A stretch of 64,000 nucleotides of DNA, taken from Sphingobacterium sp. SGG-5 (GTDB taxonomy: Bacteria; Bacteroidota; Bacteroidia; Sphingobacteriales; Sphingobacteriaceae). The stretch is from positions 124,001 through 188,000 of the forward strand of contig NZ_JAAKGO010000008.1 in the NCBI RefSeq assembly GCF_011043525.1, written 5' to 3'. The translations under genes were made by a program, and so were the position numbers. The first letter of the stretch is position 1. Every line of letters starts with the position of its first letter. The notes below the pieces were generated by a model, which was not told the origin of the DNA, did no database searches, and saw nothing but the letters and a program-made list of their open reading frames with translations. Of this stretch, positions 34,131 through 43,779 are shown one piece after another.

Positions 34131-34152
34131 GTTAAAAAAAAGTTTTTTTAAC
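34131..34152. terminator. A/T-rich perfect hairpin in the kup / small secreted protein gap
   Basis: GTTAAAAAAA, AG, TTTTTTTAAC: perfect 10-bp arms followed by AGTCTTTTTTT. It lies between divergent genes, so it is not a normal terminator. It could attenuate transcription or simply be bendable promoter DNA upstream of the -7 element at 34175. Confidence 0.4.
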
Positions 34153-34174
34153 AGTCTTTTTTTAAAAAATCATT

Positions 34175-34182
34175 TATATTTG
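34175..34182 (+). promoter_or_regulatory. -7 element (TATATTTG) for small secreted protein
   Basis: TATATTTG matches TAnnTTTG exactly and lies 25 nt before the ATG at 34208. No -33 TTTG at the standard spacing. Confidence 0.5.
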
Positions 34183-34207
34183 CTATTAGTAAATACCTGA
34201 AGTGTGT

Positions 34208-34633
34208 ATGAGAGTATTCGTTTTCCATATAGCAAAGTTACTTAGAACAAGCGTTTTAGCGTTTGTGCTGCTTGCTGTTGCTATACCTGTATTCGGGTAC
34301 CATTATACGCTGAGCAACGACGTCCATTTTCCTTATGATAAAGTGAAAAAAACGGATGAAGAGGCAGAGAAAAATATAACCAATGTTAAGGTGATGTACA
34401 ATCCTGTGTCCGAACAGATTAATGTCAATTTTAAGGTCGCTAAACAAAGCACGGTCGTTATAAAATTGATGGACGCTTTAGGTAATGAAGTATTAAGTCT
34501 GTCTAATGGCACATTAGATGCTGGTGCACAAGCGCTGTCTTTTGATACAGATGGCAAGATAGGAGCAGGCTTTTATTTTGTCCGGCTCACTTCGGGTACG
34601 GAAACAGTCATCAAGCGGCTATCTATCCGTTAG
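34208..34633 (+). CDS. Small secreted protein with T9SS type A-like C-terminal tail
   Basis: A 141-residue exported protein. After the signal peptide (helix FVLLAVAIPVFG) there are only ~35 residues of charged sequence. The rest (NVKVMYNPVSEQINVNFKVAKQSTVVIKLMDALGNEVL ... GAGFYFVRLTSGTETVIKRLSIR) has the layout of a Por_Secre_tail/type A sorting domain: NPVS, D-LG, GFYFVRL and a basic end. So it is almost a sorting domain without cargo. I start at the ATG at 34208; a GTG two codons earlier is possible. Confidence 0.75.
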   Translation: MRVFVFHIAKLLRTSVLAFVLLAVAIPVFGYHYTLSNDVHFPYDKVKKTDEEAEKNITNVKVMYNPVSEQINVNFKVAKQSTVVIKLMDALGNEVLSLSNGTLDAGAQALSFDTDGKIGAGFYFVRLTSGTETVIKRLSIR

Positions 34634-34640
34634 TTTATAG

Positions 34641-35090
34641 TTATCTATCTGTTTTTCTTCTCTTTCTTGTATTTAACCGAAGTGTTTTTTTCTTATAATT
34701 GATCACTGCACCATATTGTACGAATATATCGCTGCCGAGTACACCGATGACTTTTGGGAGGTTCATCTTTTCGTAAGCATAGTTGATGGTCGACAAGTCT
34801 AATACGGCTACCACAACGTTCTTTTGTAACCAATTGTCTATTTTTAAATAGGGGAGTTTTAATGTATGGCTTTCCATACTGTTTGTGCCGAGTCCTGTAG
34901 AAAGTATATCCGTGCTTTGCAGCAAAAGTTCGTCTATACCGGATTGAATCAACGTATGACGGTCGAGTACGGTCTGGGAGGCGCCGGTATCGAGCACCAT
35001 ATTAAATTTTCTGTCAAAGATTTCGATTTCTAATAAAATATGATAGCCGTCGCCTTGTAGGTTGACGACAGATATAGGTATGTTCTGCAT
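34641..35090 (-). CDS. Retropepsin-like aspartic protease family protein
   Basis: A 149-residue single-domain protein of clan AA. The catalytic motif is MVLDTGASQTVLD (D34), and the second conserved hydrophobic-Gly segment is KVIGVLGSDIFVQYGAVINYKKKTLRL. Proteins of this size act as dimers. There is no signal peptide, so it is cytoplasmic. It converges on the small secreted protein gene and lies 11 nt after mdh on the same strand. Substrates are unknown. Confidence 0.88.
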   Translation of the reverse strand: MQNIPISVVNLQGDGYHILLEIEIFDRKFNMVLDTGASQTVLDRHTLIQSGIDELLLQSTDILSTGLGTNSMESHTLKLPYLKIDNWLQKNVVVAVLDLSTINYAYEKMNLPKVIGVLGSDIFVQYGAVINYKKKTLRLNTRKRRKTDR

Positions 35091-35101
35091 GTTCTAACTA
35101 A

Positions 35102-36025
35102 CTACCCTAACACGTTATTCATGGTACGGACAGCTTCCGCACTGGCTTTAAATAGTTGTTTCTCTTCTTCGTCTAATGCTATAGGTACAATTCTGTCCCA
35201 CCCGTTTTTATTAATGATGACAGGCACGCCAATGTTGATGTCCTCTTCACCCAGTTCGCCTTCCAGGTATACGGAAGCCGTAAACAATCGGTTTTGATTC
35301 AAGAGGATACTTTCCACCATAGCCGCTACAGCTGCACCCGGTGCAAACCAGGCTGATGTACCGATTAATGTGGTAAGTGTTGCACCTCCTACCATCGTTT
35401 TTTGAATGATTTCAGCTTGCTCTTCCGGTGTCAGGAAGTTGGTCACCGGAATACTATTCCATGTTGCCTTTTTTATCAGTGGAATCATTGTCTTGTCTCC
35501 GTGCCCACCGATAACGATAGCATTCAAGTCGCTTGGCGAAGCGTTTAGTTTCGTCGCCAGCTGGTATTTAAAGCGGGCAGAATCCAATGCTCCTCCCATA
35601 CCTATAATTCTATTTTTGGGTAATCCACTGGATTTTAACGCCAAATATGTCATCGTGTCCATGGGATTGGAAACTACGATAATGGTGATATCGGGTGAAT
35701 GTTTTACCAGATTTTCAACGACCGTTTTTACGATGCCTGCGTTGGTACCGATAAGTTCTTCTCGTGTCATACCGGGCTTGCGCGGAATTCCTGAAGTGAT
35801 GACGGCGACGGTAGAACCGGCTGTGGATAGATAGTCGTTCGTTACGCCCTTGAGTTTCGTGTCGAAGCCGAGCAATGCAGCGGTTTGCATGATGTCCTGG
35901 GATTTGCCTTCCGCTACTCCTTCTTTGATGTCTAATAAAATGACCTCTTCTGCACAATTACGGCGGACGATATTATCTGCAGCTGAAGCACCTACAGCTC
36001 CGGCACCTACGATTGTTACTTTCAT
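35102..36025 (-). CDS. mdh: Malate dehydrogenase (LDH-like type)
   Basis: A 307-residue NAD-dependent enzyme that interconverts malate and oxaloacetate in the TCA cycle. It begins MKVTIVGAGAVGASAADNI (Rossmann GxGxxG). It has the substrate Arg segments SGIPRKPGMTREEL, VSNPMDTMTYLALKSSGLPKNRIIGMGGALDSARF, and the catalytic His in VIGGHGDKTMIPL. The ATG at 36025 gives the canonical start; an upstream in-frame extension of 33 codons is not conserved-looking. Confidence 0.96.
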   Translation of the reverse strand: MKVTIVGAGAVGASAADNIVRRNCAEEVILLDIKEGVAEGKSQDIMQTAALLGFDTKLKGVTNDYLSTAGSTVAVITSGIPRKPGMTREELIGTNAGIVKTVVENLVKHSPDITIIVVSNPMDTMTYLALKSSGLPKNRIIGMGGALDSARFKYQLATKLNASPSDLNAIVIGGHGDKTMIPLIKKATWNSIPVTNFLTPEEQAEIIQKTMVGGATLTTLIGTSAWFAPGAAVAAMVESILLNQNRLFTASVYLEGELGEEDINIGVPVIINKNGWDRIVPIALDEEEKQLFKASAEAVRTMNNVLG

Positions 36026-36072
36026 GGTGAAATAGTTTATAGTCGTTTGTTCAATAAATATACAAAAAAAAT

Positions 36073-38382
36073 TTAGAACGGATAACCAATAGCCAAATTG
36101 AAAACAAGATTTTCCGATCGCCACCCTGAACTTCTAAAGTCGATGTATTTGAAGACCCAACGATCGCCTTTATCGCGATAGGGAACCCGGAATGGGATAG
36201 CAAAATCTGTCCGTAAGATCAGAAAAGAAAAATCAAACCGTAGACCCAGCCCACCTCCTACGGCAAGCTCCGACAAAAAATCTTTGGAGAGGCCCGATCC
36301 CGGCTTGTAATTCGCTTCATGTTGTGCCCATATATTTCCGGCGTCAACAAATGCAGCCCAGTGAATAAATCCCGCCAGCTTTGCTCGATATTCGGTGTTA
36401 AGCTCCAATTTATAATCTCCCGTCTGATCAGCAAAAAAGTTGTTTTCGCCGAGATTTTCAGGTGCGGAAGAACCAGGACCAACAGACCGCGCTCGGAAGG
36501 CGCGTAAACCATTCGGGCCGCCTGAATAAAATTGCTTCAGATAGGGTAGCGAATACGAATTCCCGTAGGAATAACTGGTGCCGATCATCATACGGGAAGC
36601 CAACTGGGAATCATCTGTGATATTGAGGTAATGTCTGAAGTCTGCTTCTACTTTAACGAATTGACTGTACGGGGTATTGAACAATGTTTTTACATTATCA
36701 TTCTTATAACTCGCTCCTTGGATAAGTCCAAGGACATTTCCCGACGTATTGAATCCGCCCTTGAAGTAAAAGTTGTGTTTCAACTCCTGCTTCATGGTAT
36801 TTGTAAATGTGAAGGTGTAGTTCGGACCGAAGGAAAATTGCGGTTCAACGATATGTCGGAGCGTTGGAACGGTGTCCATCTGGGCTCTATATTCATCTGT
36901 AATATTCCGCGGTTGAACATATATAATTTCGGCGAGGCTCAGGTCATGTTGCTTTTGATCATTCTCTTTCCAGGTGTAGCCATAGATTAAAGACGAAGAA
37001 TTGAGCATATAGGCATTTCTTCGATTCAAAAATTCATAACCGAACTTCAGGTAGGTCTTCGGAATAAACCGCCTGCTCGGTGCCCAGTCGAAGGGCGAGA
37101 GTATGCGCGGCCAGGAAATGCCCAATTCTGCTCCGTACCGATAATAGGAGGAATTCAGATTTACATTTCCGCCCGTTTGTGTCTCATATCCGCCGAAGAC
37201 ATTCAAGGTTACGGTCTCCGCACCCCGAAAGGCATTTCGTAATGTCCATGTCACATTGGCCTCCGAACCATTGTACACCGTTGCAGTTTTCCCGAGAATT
37301 TCGAAACGTAGTGATTTTTTTGGCATAGGTGTCAAATAATAATAGACATCTAAAGTATTTTCTTTATTAGGATTGGGCTCGAAATTATTTTTGACAAATT
37401 TGAAAGTATTTAGATTGACCAGATGGCTGATCGTTAAATTATGGTCATGTCTATTATATAGCTGATCTTTTTCGAAGAAAATATGATTGGCCAGGACTTT
37501 TTTCCGAAATGTATTTTGCGGATCAATAAAGTAATAGTTATTGTCAAATAGTTCGAGATTCCGGAGTCGTCTCCGGCTGTAGCCTTGTTCATTTAAGGTA
37601 TAGTTCGGATAGATGTAAATATCTCCGATATGTTGTGGGCTCTTTGCTTGCTTCGATGTTTCGGGCTTTATTGTGATAAACATGTCGACCTTATGGTTCC
37701 CGACGGTACTGTCCACTTCGACGAGCACATTATCGGGATTGAAAAAATAATATCCTTTATTCTTGAGATCGTTATCAATTCGCTCGCGTTCACTTATTAT
37801 CACATCAAGGTTATAATTTCTTCCCACTTTTAATAAGGTGTTTGCACTGTCTGCAACGATATCATGACCGATTTGAGAAGTACTATCTATATCGTATTCA
37901 ACAGATTTGATCCGATATATTTTTCGTGGTATACCCGTGTAGGTAACTGAAGCCAATTTGCCATGGATGGTGGTATCCGAACTGAATGTTGCGTTGAAGA
38001 AGCCGAGATTTTCGACCCTGTTACGTAATAAGTTCTCGTTATACTCCCGGTTGACATCGCTCAATAATACCGGTTCTTCTCCCATTTTCTTTAACCAGTT
38101 TCTGAAAAAGTTTTTGGTGGTATCAGGCCCTCCGCCCATATTCCAGAGACTGAGCTTCCATCGCCAGCCCAATATTTTTTTGTTAGGCTTCGGCATTAGC
38201 ATTTCTTCGAGGTGTTCTTCGAAGGCTTCTTTTCTTTCAGCAGCTATACCACTGTCCAGCTTCAGTTCAACCTTACCTTCGTCGTAAAGCTTTTCATCTT
38301 CGGCAAGATACTTCGTCGAGTTGCAGGAAACTGAAAACAGTACAGCTGTGAGGAGGATACTGCATAGTAGCCTAGTGTGCAT
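36073..38382 (-). CDS. tamL: TamL: lipoprotein-type TamA/BamA (Omp85) homologue
   Basis: A 769-residue Omp85 protein. The ATG at 38382 gives MHTRLLCSILLTAVLFSVSCNSTKYL with a lipobox (SVSC), unlike proteobacterial TamA but as known for TamL of Bacteroidota. Residues ~30-400 are POTRA-like domains (YDEGKVELKLDSG..., YRIKSVEYDIDS...). The C-terminal barrel has the Omp85 lid motif segment LKQFYSGGPNGLRAFRARSVGPG and ends in VFNLAIGYPF. Its start overlaps the end of tamB by 11 nt, so the TamB-TamL pair is coupled. It helps insert or assemble outer-membrane components. Confidence 0.92.
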   Translation of the reverse strand: MHTRLLCSILLTAVLFSVSCNSTKYLAEDEKLYDEGKVELKLDSGIAAERKEAFEEHLEEMLMPKPNKKILGWRWKLSLWNMGGGPDTTKNFFRNWLKKMGEEPVLLSDVNREYNENLLRNRVENLGFFNATFSSDTTIHGKLASVTYTGIPRKIYRIKSVEYDIDSTSQIGHDIVADSANTLLKVGRNYNLDVIISERERIDNDLKNKGYYFFNPDNVLVEVDSTVGNHKVDMFITIKPETSKQAKSPQHIGDIYIYPNYTLNEQGYSRRRLRNLELFDNNYYFIDPQNTFRKKVLANHIFFEKDQLYNRHDHNLTISHLVNLNTFKFVKNNFEPNPNKENTLDVYYYLTPMPKKSLRFEILGKTATVYNGSEANVTWTLRNAFRGAETVTLNVFGGYETQTGGNVNLNSSYYRYGAELGISWPRILSPFDWAPSRRFIPKTYLKFGYEFLNRRNAYMLNSSSLIYGYTWKENDQKQHDLSLAEIIYVQPRNITDEYRAQMDTVPTLRHIVEPQFSFGPNYTFTFTNTMKQELKHNFYFKGGFNTSGNVLGLIQGASYKNDNVKTLFNTPYSQFVKVEADFRHYLNITDDSQLASRMMIGTSYSYGNSYSLPYLKQFYSGGPNGLRAFRARSVGPGSSAPENLGENNFFADQTGDYKLELNTEYRAKLAGFIHWAAFVDAGNIWAQHEANYKPGSGLSKDFLSELAVGGGLGLRFDFSFLILRTDFAIPFRVPYRDKGDRWVFKYIDFRSSGWRSENLVFNLAIGYPF

Positions 38383-41300
38383 AATTTCTCCTTTCTTCCC
38401 ATGCAAGACGGGCATATAATTTCGGTCTCAAAATGTATGCAGAATTGTTCGACGTGTCATTATCTTCTTTTTGAGGTATTGAATCTTGTTGTCTTTGTAA
38501 TTTTTGTTCTTCTTCCCGTTCTTTCATTCTTTTTCTAAACGTTGGACTATGTTTCATGAGACTATCACGGATCACCATCCGGACACTGTCCCGATAGACC
38601 GAATCCGTTTCCATACGTTCCACATCAAACCGTCGTCTGAAACTTCTATTATCTGTATTATAATATTCTTCCAAAGCCTTAGAACTCATAAACAGTTCCT
38701 TAAATTTATCATAACTCATGTTGATAATAAAGCCGATACCGGTTTCGACAAACTGACCTTGTAATGTCGCCTGATATTGGTTCTTCCGATACGCCCGTAC
38801 AAAATACCGGCCATCTTTGGAAAGTTGATAATCTATCGCTATATCTCCTGCAATGTTATTGGGATTCTCACCGGGCCGGGATGCGCCTTCGACTTCGAAA
38901 TTAGAGCCTACGGTAATTTTTAGCCGATCGTCAAAAAGCATTTTCGATATACCGACATTGAGGTCCGTCCGGTTGGCTCCCGTTCCCGTAAGGTAATCCT
39001 GCTCCGATTGCAGATTAAAGTCCAGTTCAACCCCTTTGACTAGATCCGAAGCAAGCTTATTCAGCTGCGACGATAACAGTTGGCTGACGGAATTTCTCAC
39101 GGTACCCTCGACACCGCCGCCGCCGGAAAGGCTTTCAAACGGATTTGCAGAAATAAAGCGACCCAGAATAATCAGCGAAAACACCTGTTTGTTGAGCTCA
39201 GCTGGATCATCCCGTATGGCAGCCAACGCAATGTTCACTTTGCTAACCACATCCTGTGATACGATCGCATTATTTTCATCTAAGTCGATGTCGAATTTTA
39301 TATCCGGTTTGAACAATTCGCCCGTCAATATCAATCGAACGTTAAACGGTATACGTTGTTTATACAAGTTTTGATTGTCGTTGCCGATTTGATTGGCCAC
39401 GAGTTCCAGCGTCGGGAACTTGCCTTTATATACCGCCGTGATATCCAGTCTGGCATCCAGCGGATCGCCGTTCCATGTGATTGTACTTCCTTTTTCGAAT
39501 TCAAATTGCCGTTTCACAGGCCCGAAATTAAAGGAATAATTTCCCTCCTCTACGGTGAAAGTCCCCGACATGGTGATTTTGTCACTGGCATCGATCGCCG
39601 TATTAATCTCCGCAACGCCCTGAATATTTAATGCATCCTGTGATCCTTCATCGATAATAATTTTGAATTTAGCCTCTCGGTCAGTCGTTAAGTTAAGCGC
39701 CATATCAAAACCGGAAAGGGTCGTTGTAGTCGTCATGGAATCGAGCTTGGCGAAGACATTGGCACGTGTTGTATCACTTTTGTCGACAAATTTGACCACA
39801 CCTTCCCGATCGGCGACGCCCGGATTTTCATTCGGCACAATAAATACAAAATCGGTATTATCGTTTGCCTTGATGTTGCCGTCTATGGTGGGCTTATTCA
39901 TATCGCCGCGTATCCGGATATTGGACGTGACATACAGCTGTCCAAAAAATAGATCATTATCCTCACGTGTGGAGTTGACTACGGCAAAATTATTGGTTGT
40001 TAGGTTCAGATTAAAATTAAAATCTGTATACGTCTTCGTGGTGACACTGCCGTTTAGTCTGGCCGTATTGCCTTTCAAGTCAGTCAGCTGGAACTGTCGG
40101 AATTGGATGCCTTGGTCGTTAAAACTGATTTTTTGGTTGTCCATGAGAAAGTCAGCATTCAGCATGGTAATGTTAATTTTACTTTTGCTGAAAACAAGAT
40201 CGCCCAGAATACGAGGAGCATCCGTTGTGCCGCTTATTTTTAATGAACCGGTCAAATCTCCCTCACATTCCTGCAGGTAGCCCATACTGAATGCTTCGAC
40301 TGTCTTTAGTTTCATTGGCTGAAGCGCCAGCGTGGCCTCGAAAGATGACTGTCCTGTTGGAGGAGCATAGTATTCCCCTTGTAGGTGAACATCGTTTCCG
40401 TTTTCAGTAATCTGAATATCCGCTGCAAAGGTGTTTTCCTTTTCATTATTCACTTTTATGAGCACATTGCCGATCGTTTGCCCGCCAAAAAGAAAGTCCT
40501 TGATCTCCAGATCCGATACAAAGACCGGATTGGTGTCTAACCGGGAAATGGTAGCCGTACCGTTAATACCTCCACCCACATTGAGTGTCTCCGATTCGAG
40601 CATTTGGCTGAGCGTTTCGATTCTGAAGTTGTTAAATTTGATATCGATAGGCGCATTAAGCGTAGAGTCCTGGGATTGGATATACAGTTCTTGCCCTTCA
40701 TGGCTAAGTCGAAAATTGTGTGCCCGGATACCCTGGCTACCGAAGAGGATCTGGTTGTCGGCTGAGATACTCCACTGGTCATAATTTAGCATGAGGCCGT
40801 CTTCAAACAAGCTTAAACTATAATTATTTTCATTTACAGCCATTTTTGCACCCAGATGATAGCGGTCTTTCGATTCTTTATCTTTGATCCATAACCCCAT
40901 ATCCAGATTGTTTTCGCTGATTTGACCGCTGAGTACCGTGTTGGTTAGTTCGATATTACTTACCCGTATCCGTTCGATCAAGGTGGAGTAATACATGGTA
41001 CTGTCTGCGGTTACCAGGTCGAAACCGATATTCTGTACCGTCATGCCGTCATATACCAGTTTTGGCGCAACGAGTTTGGCCATGATACTTTTCTCTTTGC
41101 TATTGAACGTACCGTCGAGCGTGATATCGCTCATTTCTTCCAGCTTGGGAAGAAAATCCCGGATCACACGAGAATTATTTAATGCTGCGGAGAATTCAAA
41201 GGTCTGATCTTCATAAGATTGATCCGTCGGCGGTTCATTTTTGGGATTGTAATATATGCGGGCGATATCCTGCATAGACAGTCCCAATTCAGTAAGCTTA

Positions 41301-43657
41301 TATTTTCCCACCAAATGGGCTTTCAGGAATTCCGATTGAAAAATTAAACTGTTTTTTGCGGTATCCGCAATCGCAACCAGCGAAATGGTGTCCAGCACGT
41401 ACCGCTCCTGATTGTAAGCAATAGAGGATTGCGTGACATGAATATACCCGTTTAAAAAGTTGAGGTCTGCCGTTTCAAAATCAGCCGTTATTTTGCCGTG
41501 ATAGCGCATGTTGTCGTCCATCAGCTTAAGATTGCGGAGGTTGACACTATCGATCATCAGGTCCATACGTGCTTTGGGATATTGTCCCCTCATATCCGCT
41601 GCCAAATCCATATTGAACTTCACATTGGGATCTGTGCTTTTGACCTCGCCGGCAATATCCCCATGGCTGGCTGACATGTCCAGCGATATATCATGGTAGC
41701 TATACCCCATGGCATCGAGCCGGTTAATCCGGCCATTCAGGTCGGCAACCATAGTCTTTGGATCCAGACCGGTGCCTTTGACCCGGGCATCGACGGAAAC
41801 AATGCCCAATATAGAGTCTTGGTTGAGGATGTGTCCGACGTTAAAATCAGCTATCGTCAGCTGTGCATCGTATGTTGTGTCGCGCCCAGCCATGTTCAGA
41901 TTGCCGTTTACTGTCGCATTGCCTTTGTCGGTATGCAGGGACATATTGGCATCAAAGCCATTCATCCCCCCGGACAGTGTTCCGGACAGGGCCATGGCAT
42001 TCGGAAATTGAAAGTCTTTCGGAAGTAAGGATTTAGCGACAAGCTGATCCAGATCCCGTTTCGAACTCGTTAGCTTCTTCACGTTCAGGTTGATGTGCAT
42101 CCGATCGACATCCGGTAGCCCCTTGATATCGGCACTGGCAATGATATGGGTATTGTCCAGCGTTTTAAACTCCAATTTGGGGATATGCAGATCATTAACC
42201 CGACCATTAACCCGACTGTCGATAAAGAATTTTTTCGTCAAAAGTGGTTGCATTGCTTCTATATCCTGTAGGTCGGGAACAAAGTAGCGAATGTCGCGCA
42301 TATCGATTTGCGTTTTATTGATATTGGCGTCAATCTGTAAAGACTGGAGATTATTCGAGACAGCATCCAGCGACGGGTAACTGATTTTAATATGATCCCG
42401 GATTGTAGTCTGTGGCGTCTGTACAAGCAGATTTTTAATTTCTGCGCCTGTATTGGAATACACAAAATCACCTTTAAGCTGTTTGAGAAAGAAACCAGAG
42501 TGGTCTTTTGCGGTCAGGTTGCCTAAAGAACCGGAGATCGAGTCGGATGAATAATACAGATCATCCAGCGTGCCGGCAAGATCGGTAATTCTGATATTGA
42601 AATAATCGAAGCCCTGCATACGAGGTTGATTATCATCTTTAAACCAGAAGTTCGTTTTGTTGATAGATAATTTTTCCGCGGACACGATCCAGTTGGCCGA
42701 TGTGGTGTCGCTTTCGTTTTCTTCACGCTTCGTATGCTTGCCCAAGCGTACAAACGAATCCGATTCGTCGAGCAGGAGATCTTTCAGATGGACGACTTCC
42801 TTATTTAGGTCTATCTCCCGGACATTTGCCGATAGATTTTTAATCGCGAACTTGGTGTCCATCGCAGTGGATTCATCCACATATACAATCTGTATATTCT
42901 TCAGCTGTATAGTTTTGGTGGCGAGATTAGGTAAAAGAGAACTATTCTCGACTCCTTCGTCGGTAATACCAAAATCCTCCGCTTTAGGCGCCGTGGTTTC
43001 CGTTGCGGGAGACCACTGTCTGACATTGGCGGTTAGTCCGTCCAGATGAATATTCGGGATGTCGAAAGACATGTTGTTCGTCAGGTCGAAGGTCTTGATA
43101 CGTGTGTCAAAATGATGAAGCTGTATATCGGCAGCGGTGCCTATCATATCGTCATGGTAGACGAAGTGTATGCGGTCAAGTTTCACCTTATCGATATCGA
43201 AGATAAGTGCCGAAGCTGTATCGGCGTCGGCCGTGCTTTCCTTTTCAGACGAAAAGGCCTGCATGATGTAATCGAAGTTAAAATCCCCATTGGGTGCTGT
43301 TCGCTTGATTTTTGCGGTAATACCCGTTAGATTGAGCTCCTGGATTTCAACCGTATTTTTCAATAGTTTCCATAAATTGATATCAACCAGCAGCTTTTCT
43401 CCCGATAGCAATGTATCTTGGCTCTGATCTTCGAAATAAACATTTTCGAGGACAAGCTTTTTGGGAAATGTAATATGGATATAACCGATGTCAACAGGTG
43501 TACCAATTTTTGTTTCGAGGTAATTGGTCACTTTTCCGACGACGTAGTTTTGTACCGCAGGCAACCTCACCAGAAAAATAATCAATAACAATAAGACTAT
43601 TAGGGACCCTACTATCCACAGAATCGTGCGAAGAAAAAATCGTATATATCTATTCAA
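38372..43657 (-). CDS. tamB: TamB: translocation and assembly module / AsmA-like protein
   Basis: A 1761-residue protein with one N-terminal membrane helix (RFFLRTILWIVGSLIVLLLLIIFLV) and then an almost uninterrupted series of beta strands forming the long hydrophobic-groove beta-taco of the AsmA/TamB family. The C-terminal TamB (DUF490) domain is visible around residues 1300-1640 (VEEGNYSFNFGPVKRQFEFEKGSTITWNGDPLDARLDITAVY). A Glu/Arg/Gln-rich tail of ~120 residues follows. It spans the periplasm to carry lipids or assist OMP assembly with TamL, encoded immediately downstream. A 123-bp gap separates it from the divergent two-component system. Confidence 0.94.
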   Translation of the reverse strand: MNRYIRFFLRTILWIVGSLIVLLLLIIFLVRLPAVQNYVVGKVTNYLETKIGTPVDIGYIHITFPKKLVLENVYFEDQSQDTLLSGEKLLVDINLWKLLKNTVEIQELNLTGITAKIKRTAPNGDFNFDYIMQAFSSEKESTADADTASALIFDIDKVKLDRIHFVYHDDMIGTAADIQLHHFDTRIKTFDLTNNMSFDIPNIHLDGLTANVRQWSPATETTAPKAEDFGITDEGVENSSLLPNLATKTIQLKNIQIVYVDESTAMDTKFAIKNLSANVREIDLNKEVVHLKDLLLDESDSFVRLGKHTKREENESDTTSANWIVSAEKLSINKTNFWFKDDNQPRMQGFDYFNIRITDLAGTLDDLYYSSDSISGSLGNLTAKDHSGFFLKQLKGDFVYSNTGAEIKNLLVQTPQTTIRDHIKISYPSLDAVSNNLQSLQIDANINKTQIDMRDIRYFVPDLQDIEAMQPLLTKKFFIDSRVNGRVNDLHIPKLEFKTLDNTHIIASADIKGLPDVDRMHINLNVKKLTSSKRDLDQLVAKSLLPKDFQFPNAMALSGTLSGGMNGFDANMSLHTDKGNATVNGNLNMAGRDTTYDAQLTIADFNVGHILNQDSILGIVSVDARVKGTGLDPKTMVADLNGRINRLDAMGYSYHDISLDMSASHGDIAGEVKSTDPNVKFNMDLAADMRGQYPKARMDLMIDSVNLRNLKLMDDNMRYHGKITADFETADLNFLNGYIHVTQSSIAYNQERYVLDTISLVAIADTAKNSLIFQSEFLKAHLVGKYKLTELGLSMQDIARIYYNPKNEPPTDQSYEDQTFEFSAALNNSRVIRDFLPKLEEMSDITLDGTFNSKEKSIMAKLVAPKLVYDGMTVQNIGFDLVTADSTMYYSTLIERIRVSNIELTNTVLSGQISENNLDMGLWIKDKESKDRYHLGAKMAVNENNYSLSLFEDGLMLNYDQWSISADNQILFGSQGIRAHNFRLSHEGQELYIQSQDSTLNAPIDIKFNNFRIETLSQMLESETLNVGGGINGTATISRLDTNPVFVSDLEIKDFLFGGQTIGNVLIKVNNEKENTFAADIQITENGNDVHLQGEYYAPPTGQSSFEATLALQPMKLKTVEAFSMGYLQECEGDLTGSLKISGTTDAPRILGDLVFSKSKINITMLNADFLMDNQKISFNDQGIQFRQFQLTDLKGNTARLNGSVTTKTYTDFNFNLNLTTNNFAVVNSTREDNDLFFGQLYVTSNIRIRGDMNKPTIDGNIKANDNTDFVFIVPNENPGVADREGVVKFVDKSDTTRANVFAKLDSMTTTTTLSGFDMALNLTTDREAKFKIIIDEGSQDALNIQGVAEINTAIDASDKITMSGTFTVEEGNYSFNFGPVKRQFEFEKGSTITWNGDPLDARLDITAVYKGKFPTLELVANQIGNDNQNLYKQRIPFNVRLILTGELFKPDIKFDIDLDENNAIVSQDVVSKVNIALAAIRDDPAELNKQVFSLIILGRFISANPFESLSGGGGVEGTVRNSVSQLLSSQLNKLASDLVKGVELDFNLQSEQDYLTGTGANRTDLNVGISKMLFDDRLKITVGSNFEVEGASRPGENPNNIAGDIAIDYQLSKDGRYFVRAYRKNQYQATLQGQFVETGIGFIINMSYDKFKELFMSSKALEEYYNTDNRSFRRRFDVERMETDSVYRDSVRMVIRDSLMKHSPTFRKRMKEREEEQKLQRQQDSIPQKEDNDTSNNSAYILRPKLYARLAWEERRNYAH

Positions 43658-43735
43658 GCCTGTAAAACTTCGTTAATGCTACTGTTCTAAGATAAAACGT
43701 AAAAATAGGAGAAAAGTTTTGTATTTTTAAGGGAG

Positions 43736-43756
43736 AAATGAGACAGTTTATCTCAT
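43736..43756. promoter_or_regulatory. Dyad ATGAGA/TCTCAT upstream of two-component operon
   Basis: ATGAGA (43738-43743) and TCTCAT (43751-43756) are separated by 7 nt, and the left half extends to AAATGAGAC. It lies 24 nt before the response regulator ATG. The half-site recurs three times before the giant gene (52545-52742). Confidence 0.45.
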
Positions 43757-43779
43757 CGGCAATAGAATAAAATAAATGA

